Positions 60,531 to 64,000 of a DNA stretch of 64,000 nucleotides are shown piece by piece. A program made the translations under genes and the position numbers. The stretch is from Niveispirillum sp. SYP-B3756. Its GTDB lineage: Bacteria; Pseudomonadota; Alphaproteobacteria; Azospirillales; Azospirillaceae. The notes under the pieces were generated by a model. The model made no database searches, had not been told where the DNA came from, and was given only the letters and a program-made list of their open reading frames with translations. Position 1 is the first letter of the stretch; each line of letters begins with the position of its first letter. The DNA is taken from assembly GCF_009495745.1 (NCBI RefSeq), contig NZ_WIDQ01000020.1, forward strand, positions 22,450-86,449. Reading direction: 5' to 3'.

Positions 60531-60539
60531 GGTCACCCC

Positions 60540-60554
60540 TTGCGCTGCAAACAT
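60540..60554 (+). promoter_or_regulatory. Transfer-operon motif, copy 8 (pilS)
   Basis: TTGCGCTGCAAACAT, in the gap between pilR and pilS, 47 bp before the pilS start. Full consensus match. It suggests separate, perhaps strong, transcription of the pilin. Confidence 0.55.
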
Positions 60555-60600
60555 GGCAACACGACGATGTCTCCTAGACAGGCCCTATCGGAGACATAAG

Positions 60601-61098
60601 ATGATTCTATCGAAGGAAACGGCATTGTGGTTTGCCGTCGTTGGAGGGTTGGCGGTAGGCGTTGGGGCTGCGTTTGTTTCCAGCAGAACAGAAGCCAAAA
60701 GTATGAAGTTTGGCGATCAGGTCGTAAGCTTGATCGAGAGCACAAGGACGATGACAGCGAATGATCCCGACCTCGGTGCCGGTGCTATTTCGGGTGCCCG
60801 TTACTGCACCATTCGGAAGAACGTTCCCAGCGACATGTGCTTAGGGCCGGCTCTCGTTCATGTATATGGCGGCAGCTTGAGTGTAACAGGGGCCAGTTCC
60901 ACCTTCACTGTGGTTGCGGCTTCTGTCGCACGGGAGGGGTGTGCTGCGGCGATACCGAAGATCGCTGCCCAGCCTGGGATTGTCTCGGTGCAGGTTGGCT
61001 CTAGCGGCGCTCGGCCCACGCCGATTTCCTCTGAGGTGGCAGATACCGATTGCGCTGCAGCAGGGGCCACCACGCTTACGATTGTGGCAAATCGGTAA
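60601..61098 (+). CDS. pilS: PilS-like major pilin
   Basis: Protein of 165 residues. ATG 60601 has GGAGA about 8 nt upstream. An N-terminal hydrophobic helix (TALWFAVVGGLAVGVGAAFV) is followed by an alpha/beta pilin-like body with four cysteines (RYCTI, DMCLG, EGCAA, TDCAA), enough for two disulfides. The usual prepilin site (Gly followed by a hydrophobic helix with Glu at +5) is not visible; the leader is only MILSKE. Position after pilR agrees with R64 pilS. The PilV-like protein at 61550 shares this leader. Confidence 0.7.
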   Translation: MILSKETALWFAVVGGLAVGVGAAFVSSRTEAKSMKFGDQVVSLIESTRTMTANDPDLGAGAISGARYCTIRKNVPSDMCLGPALVHVYGGSLSVTGASSTFTVVAASVAREGCAAAIPKIAAQPGIVSVQVGSSGARPTPISSEVADTDCAAAGATTLTIVANR

Positions 61099-61548
61099 AT
61101 GCGGGCTGGAGCGGCATTCCTGCTGATAGGCGTCGCGTTAGCTGCTGTAATTTCGAACTCCCTCCACACCCCTACGGAGCACCTCCGGCGTCGTGGGGAG
61201 GGGGTCGCTAAGGCGATGTTAGTGCAGCATTTCAGAGTTGTTGAATACGCAACACGGCACCCAGATTTCGTCGGGTCTGTGACTCCTGCGCTGTTAAATC
61301 TCCCCACGTGGCACCGGTCGGAAGGGGGGATCAGTACGACTGTAGACGCAACGGGTCGAGTTACCACAACCGTTTCCATACCAAAGCAGGGGGCAACAGA
61401 AGTGGCGCGAGCGCTTCAGGAGCTGAGTGGCTTTTCTGAGGGGACAGGGCTTGCCCATGGAGGGGTCGTGATCACGCCAGGAAGGCCACCCCAACTGGTG
61501 CCAACCGCAGCTGATTTGTCTCCTGTCATCACCACGAGGACACGGTAA
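61099..61548 (+). CDS. pilM: PilM-like pilus protein
   Basis: Protein of 149 residues. An N-terminal membrane segment (AGAAFLLIGVALAAVISNSL) is followed by a periplasmic part with VVEYATRHPDFVGSVTPALL then NLPTWH, which resembles the 'Y-x-x-x-H-P-x-F-x-G-x-V' block of the PilM family of IncI-type pili. The end has SEGTGLAHGGVVITPGRPPQ. It begins at the base after the pilS stop, so it is cotranscribed. In R64 pilM precedes pilN; here it has moved behind pilS. Confidence 0.55.
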   Translation: MRAGAAFLLIGVALAAVISNSLHTPTEHLRRRGEGVAKAMLVQHFRVVEYATRHPDFVGSVTPALLNLPTWHRSEGGISTTVDATGRVTTTVSIPKQGATEVARALQELSGFSEGTGLAHGGVVITPGRPPQLVPTAADLSPVITTRTR

Positions 61549-61549
61549 A

Positions 61550-62452
61550 ATGATACTAAGTAAAGACTTGGCGCTTGGTTTGGTAATTCTTGCTGGTGTG
61601 AGTACATATTTTAGTCAGTTGAGTAGCGAGGCATCCAATAGAAGATCAGACCAAATAATGTCGGCTCAACTATCCTATTTCAATAGAGAATCTGCAAAAT
61701 TCATACAGAGTAACATGGATTATATAGAAAACGAAATAATTTTAGCCGGAAAACCTATATCATATAGCGCATCTTTACTAAAATCCCGTGGTTACCTTCA
61801 GAACTTCAAAGATATAAACTTATTTGGGCAACGCTTTTGTCTGGCGGTACGAAGGGCTGGCCCCGGCTCTTTGGAGGCATTGGCAGCGACCATCGGGGGA
61901 GCGCCCATACCGCCAGACCGCGCAGTCGGTATAGCGGCTGACGTTCGTTCCGGATCTGGCGGGTCTATCCAACCAGAGAACAGTTCCATCGCCGTTGGTG
62001 GTGCGTGGGCGATGGCCCTGTCAGATTTTGCGGGTGGTGGCTGTTTACCAGAGGTCGGGCATCTGGCCGGTAACCTTGCATTTGAAGAGGGGCGGGGGGT
62101 TATTACCAGCTACGCACATCGAATGCCGGTAACCGGCATGACGGATTCAGCGACTTTCCGGCAAGCGATTATTCTGGATAGTGTATGTGACGACCCCACT
62201 ACTCCAGCCATCGAAACGAACGCTCCTTGTGCGTTGAGAGCCATCGGACAGGCACCTGATGAGCCTGGTTTCGAGTTGAATAGGATACGCATGATCAACA
62301 ATCTTATCAACCGTACAGCGGCTAAAGGAGAAACATGCTCGCCGATGACTTCCTCTTATGCGATCAGCGCTGCCGGCATAGCGCTCATGTGCAATGCAGA
62401 AGGGCTATGGTCCCCAATACCATCTCAAGGTAATTTTGTCAAATTCTGGTAA
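61550..62452 (+). CDS. pilV: PilV-like minor pilin/adhesin
   Basis: Protein of 300 residues. The first 30 residues form a hydrophobic helix (LALGLVILAGVSTYFSQLSS) with the same MILSK leader as the pilin. LLKSRGYLQNFKDINLFGQR then FCLAVRR resembles the conserved 'N-x-x-G-Q-x-x-C-L' region of PilV. GGAWAMALSDFAGGGCLPEV and a C-terminal domain with several cysteines follow. PilV is the tip adhesin that selects recipients in R64 mating. No shufflon-type repeats are present, so the C-terminus seems fixed. The first 250 bp are AT-rich compared with neighbours. Confidence 0.65.
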   Translation: MILSKDLALGLVILAGVSTYFSQLSSEASNRRSDQIMSAQLSYFNRESAKFIQSNMDYIENEIILAGKPISYSASLLKSRGYLQNFKDINLFGQRFCLAVRRAGPGSLEALAATIGGAPIPPDRAVGIAADVRSGSGGSIQPENSSIAVGGAWAMALSDFAGGGCLPEVGHLAGNLAFEEGRGVITSYAHRMPVTGMTDSATFRQAIILDSVCDDPTTPAIETNAPCALRAIGQAPDEPGFELNRIRMINNLINRTAAKGETCSPMTSSYAISAAGIALMCNAEGLWSPIPSQGNFVKFW

Positions 62453-62496
62453 TTTACCCCCATGGAGGTTAATAATTGTCCAAATTGGAGGATGGA

Positions 62497-62904
62497 ATGA
62501 AGAAAATTCGCCGTATTATCGTATGTGTTCTGATATCGTTCGGATATTATCCGGCTATGGCACAGAAAACTCCAAGTGACTACTGCAGTTCTATGTCACA
62601 AAATTCATGCGAAGTGTTAAATGTGGATTTTAATTCATTCACAACATATGGAACAAGTAATAGTGTAAAATTTTATTTTCTAAAAATTTGCTTGAATAGA
62701 AAATTCATTACAAGAACAATTGAAATAAATCCAGATGATAGTTCTAGGCCATCTGGTAATCTGAGCGCTTTAACAGCTATTAATGGGTCCGTGCATAGGT
62801 CTCCTTTGGATGTGGTATCAGGTCATCCAATAACTGATGAAAGTTCTTTCAAAAGTAGCAACGGATTCTTTGATCCATCATTATATTGTGCAAAACCATG
62901 GTAA
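62497..62904 (+). CDS. Secreted protein of unknown function, AT-rich
   Basis: Protein of 135 residues with ATG 62497 (GGAGGATGG just upstream). A Sec signal (KIRRIIVCVLISFGYYPAMA) precedes a mature part with cysteines in SDYCSS, NSCEV, KICLN and LYCAK, which could form two disulfides. No family recognised. Its DNA is clearly richer in A+T than the dot genes, which suggests separate origin. It sits between pilV and a transglycosylase, so a periplasmic or pilus-linked role is likely only by location. Overlaps the next gene by 7 nt. Confidence 0.6.
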   Translation: MKKIRRIIVCVLISFGYYPAMAQKTPSDYCSSMSQNSCEVLNVDFNSFTTYGTSNSVKFYFLKICLNRKFITRTIEINPDDSSRPSGNLSALTAINGSVHRSPLDVVSGHPITDESSFKSSNGFFDPSLYCAKPW

Positions 62905-63329
62905 TTGCCCATCTCTCATTGGCATGTCTGCTTACGGCTGCCGCATCATACGGTGTGCCTCCGGAGAGCCTTGTCTTAATTCTCGGTGTTGAGAGGGGGA
63001 AGGTCGGCTCTGAGAGTAATAATCTTAATAATACCAAGGATCTTGGTCCCATGCAAATTAACTCAATTCACGTTTCTGAATTATCTCAAATTATGGGAAT
63101 TGACATGGAAACTATCAAGAATCGGATTAGAGATGATGGTTGCTTTAATGTTACAGTGGCAGCGATGCTACTCCGTAAACACCTTGATCGGGATAAAGAT
63201 ATTTTACTGGCGATGGGTTCTTATCATAGCAGAACGCCCGATATACGCGACAATTATATTAGAAAAATCTATAAAGTCGCAGAACGTTTAAAAATAAAAA
63301 TCGGTGGGAAAAATGATGTCGTTAATTGA
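62898..63329 (+). CDS. pilT: Lytic transglycosylase, PilT-type (IncI pilus)
   Basis: Protein of 143 residues with ATG 62898; signal-like start VIAHLSLACLLTAAASYG. SLT motifs: the catalytic-type glutamate in LGVERGKVG, NLNNTKDLGPMQINSIHVSE, CFNVTVAAMLL and MGSYHSRTPD. R64 PilT is such an enzyme in the pilus operon. It resembles the transglycosylase at 1867 in length and motif order but is clearly diverged and AT-rich. It overlaps both the preceding gene and the ATPase gene at 63313. Confidence 0.82.
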   Translation: MVIAHLSLACLLTAAASYGVPPESLVLILGVERGKVGSESNNLNNTKDLGPMQINSIHVSELSQIMGIDMETIKNRIRDDGCFNVTVAAMLLRKHLDRDKDILLAMGSYHSRTPDIRDNYIRKIYKVAERLKIKIGGKNDVVN

Positions 63330-64000
63330 TATAGTATTTTCGGACTTGTTCGTAAGCGCTGACCCGTTGGAGCCTTCGCGATACAGGGTGGCTCCCGGAA
63401 CGCCGATACAGGTACTGCCGGCAGCAGCAGAGGCAGACGTGGATAGTTTGCGAGCTAGTTTCATTTGCGATGAACGGGTGGAATTCTTGCTGAAATGGGC
63501 TGACCTTCCACTACGTGTCACCAGGATCGATCATGTCGGCGGAACGGCCTGGGCGGTGTCCAGAGGAGCAAGTCGATCCAGCACACTTGAAGAATTGAAC
63601 ATCCACCCGATGATCGCCAAAGCAATGATTGAGATTGGTAAGATGAAAGGTGGATTGGTGGCCACGGTTGGCAGCAGTCGGCAGGGAAAGACGACCACAT
63701 CGGCCGCAATGTTTGTGGCTTGGCATAGTGTATTTGGAGGGAATGGGCTGACCGTGGAGCAGCCGCCGGAGATTCCGATGCATGGGCCACATGGCCAGAA
63801 CGGATATATTTATCAATGTGAAGTTCTGCCGACCGCCTCTGAGGTTGAGCGGGAGGCTGAGATCGCGAAGCACTTACGTCGAGCTCTTCGTAGTGGCATC
63901 GATCGGATTTTCATGGGCGAAACCCGTTCGCCCTCTGAAGCAGCCGTTGCCCTTGATGCGGCGACAACAAATCACCTTGTGCTGGCGAATTTCCATGCAG
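63313..64000 (+). CDS. Secretion/pilus ATPase, partial at window end
   Basis: An open frame from ATG 63313 (or 63316) to the window edge, 229 codons without a stop. It resembles PilT/VirB11-type ATPases: LVATVGSSRQGKTTTSAA carries a Walker A (GSSRQGKT, about 118-125), TVEQPPEIPMHG sits at the Asp-box, DRIFMGETRSPSEAAVALDA at the Walker B region and LVLANFHA at the His-box. It is the third ATPase of this family here after DotB and PilQ. It may drive pilus retraction or be an extra assembly motor. It overlaps the transglycosylase by 17 nt. Confidence 0.7.
   Translation, partial: MMSLIDIVFSDLFVSADPLEPSRYRVAPGTPIQVLPAAAEADVDSLRASFICDERVEFLLKWADLPLRVTRIDHVGGTAWAVSRGASRSSTLEELNIHPMIAKAMIEIGKMKGGLVATVGSSRQGKTTTSAAMFVAWHSVFGGNGLTVEQPPEIPMHGPHGQNGYIYQCEVLPTASEVEREAEIAKHLRRALRSGIDRIFMGETRSPSEAAVALDAATTNHLVLANFHA

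Overview
This 64-kb window reads as part of a large, GC-rich, self-transmissible plasmid (or plasmid-like element) from an alphaproteobacterium. The evidence is a replication initiator next to an iteron array with a DnaA box, a parA/parB-type partition pair, an ArdC-type antirestriction protein, two type IA topoisomerases, and an almost complete type IVB (Dot/Icm, IncI Tra/Trb-like) conjugation system followed by a type IVB pilus operon. No rRNA, tRNA or core metabolic gene is visible. The host group is inferred from composition and gene content and was not tested by a search.

Layout. 0.1-6.6 kb: a rightward operon of two unknown genes, a lytic transglycosylase, DotM/TrbA, a small membrane protein and the coupling ATPase DotL/TrbC. 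6.6-9.9 kb: cargo, with HipBA, a decayed AbiE-type pair, a short antitoxin-like ORF and a DUF29 protein. 10.0-18.6 kb: DotA/TraY (leftward), an Abi_2/HEPN gene preceded by a possible structured RNA, a lipoprotein, two membrane proteins (one IcmV-like), a divergent IcmW-like gene and three further genes. 18.6-27.1 kb: a divergent topoisomerase IA, a wHTH protein, RepA with its iteron origin, ArdC, topoisomerase III. 27.1-33.3 kb: a 1,642-residue methylase-helicase and an unknown protein. 33.5-36.0 kb: three small regulators and a dead IS5-like element. 36.0-37.1 kb: ParA/ParB-like. 37.2-47.5 kb: dotI-dotH-dotG, then dotF-dotE-dotP-dotN-unknown-dotO, then a small gene. 47.5-50.6 kb: an IS30 remnant, a beta-helix protein and a tyrosine recombinase. 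50.8-57.7 kb: dotD-dotC-dotB-icmT running into pilL-N-O-P. 57.8-64.0 kb: pilQ-R-S-M-V, a secreted unknown, a second transglycosylase and a secretion ATPase cut by the window edge.

How it fits together. DotD/C/H/G/F form the envelope core. DotI/E/P/A/IcmT/IcmV-like are inner-membrane parts. DotB, DotO and DotL are the ATPases, with DotM, DotN and IcmW-like as coupling partners. The Pil proteins build a thin pilus for mating, and two transglycosylases open the wall. Order icmV-dotA divergent from icmW-icmX matches Legionella Dot/Icm region I as I remember it, although this is a plasmid system.

The strongest new observations are two shared DNA motifs. TTG-N5-CAAACAT lies about 40-56 bp before the first gene of seven transfer or pilus transcription units. 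A GTGGCA-type palindrome lies before four others. They suggest plasmid-wide control by unidentified regulators. The Abi/HEPN gene with three consecutive upstream hairpins is the best candidate for an undescribed RNA-linked defence or toxin-antitoxin unit.
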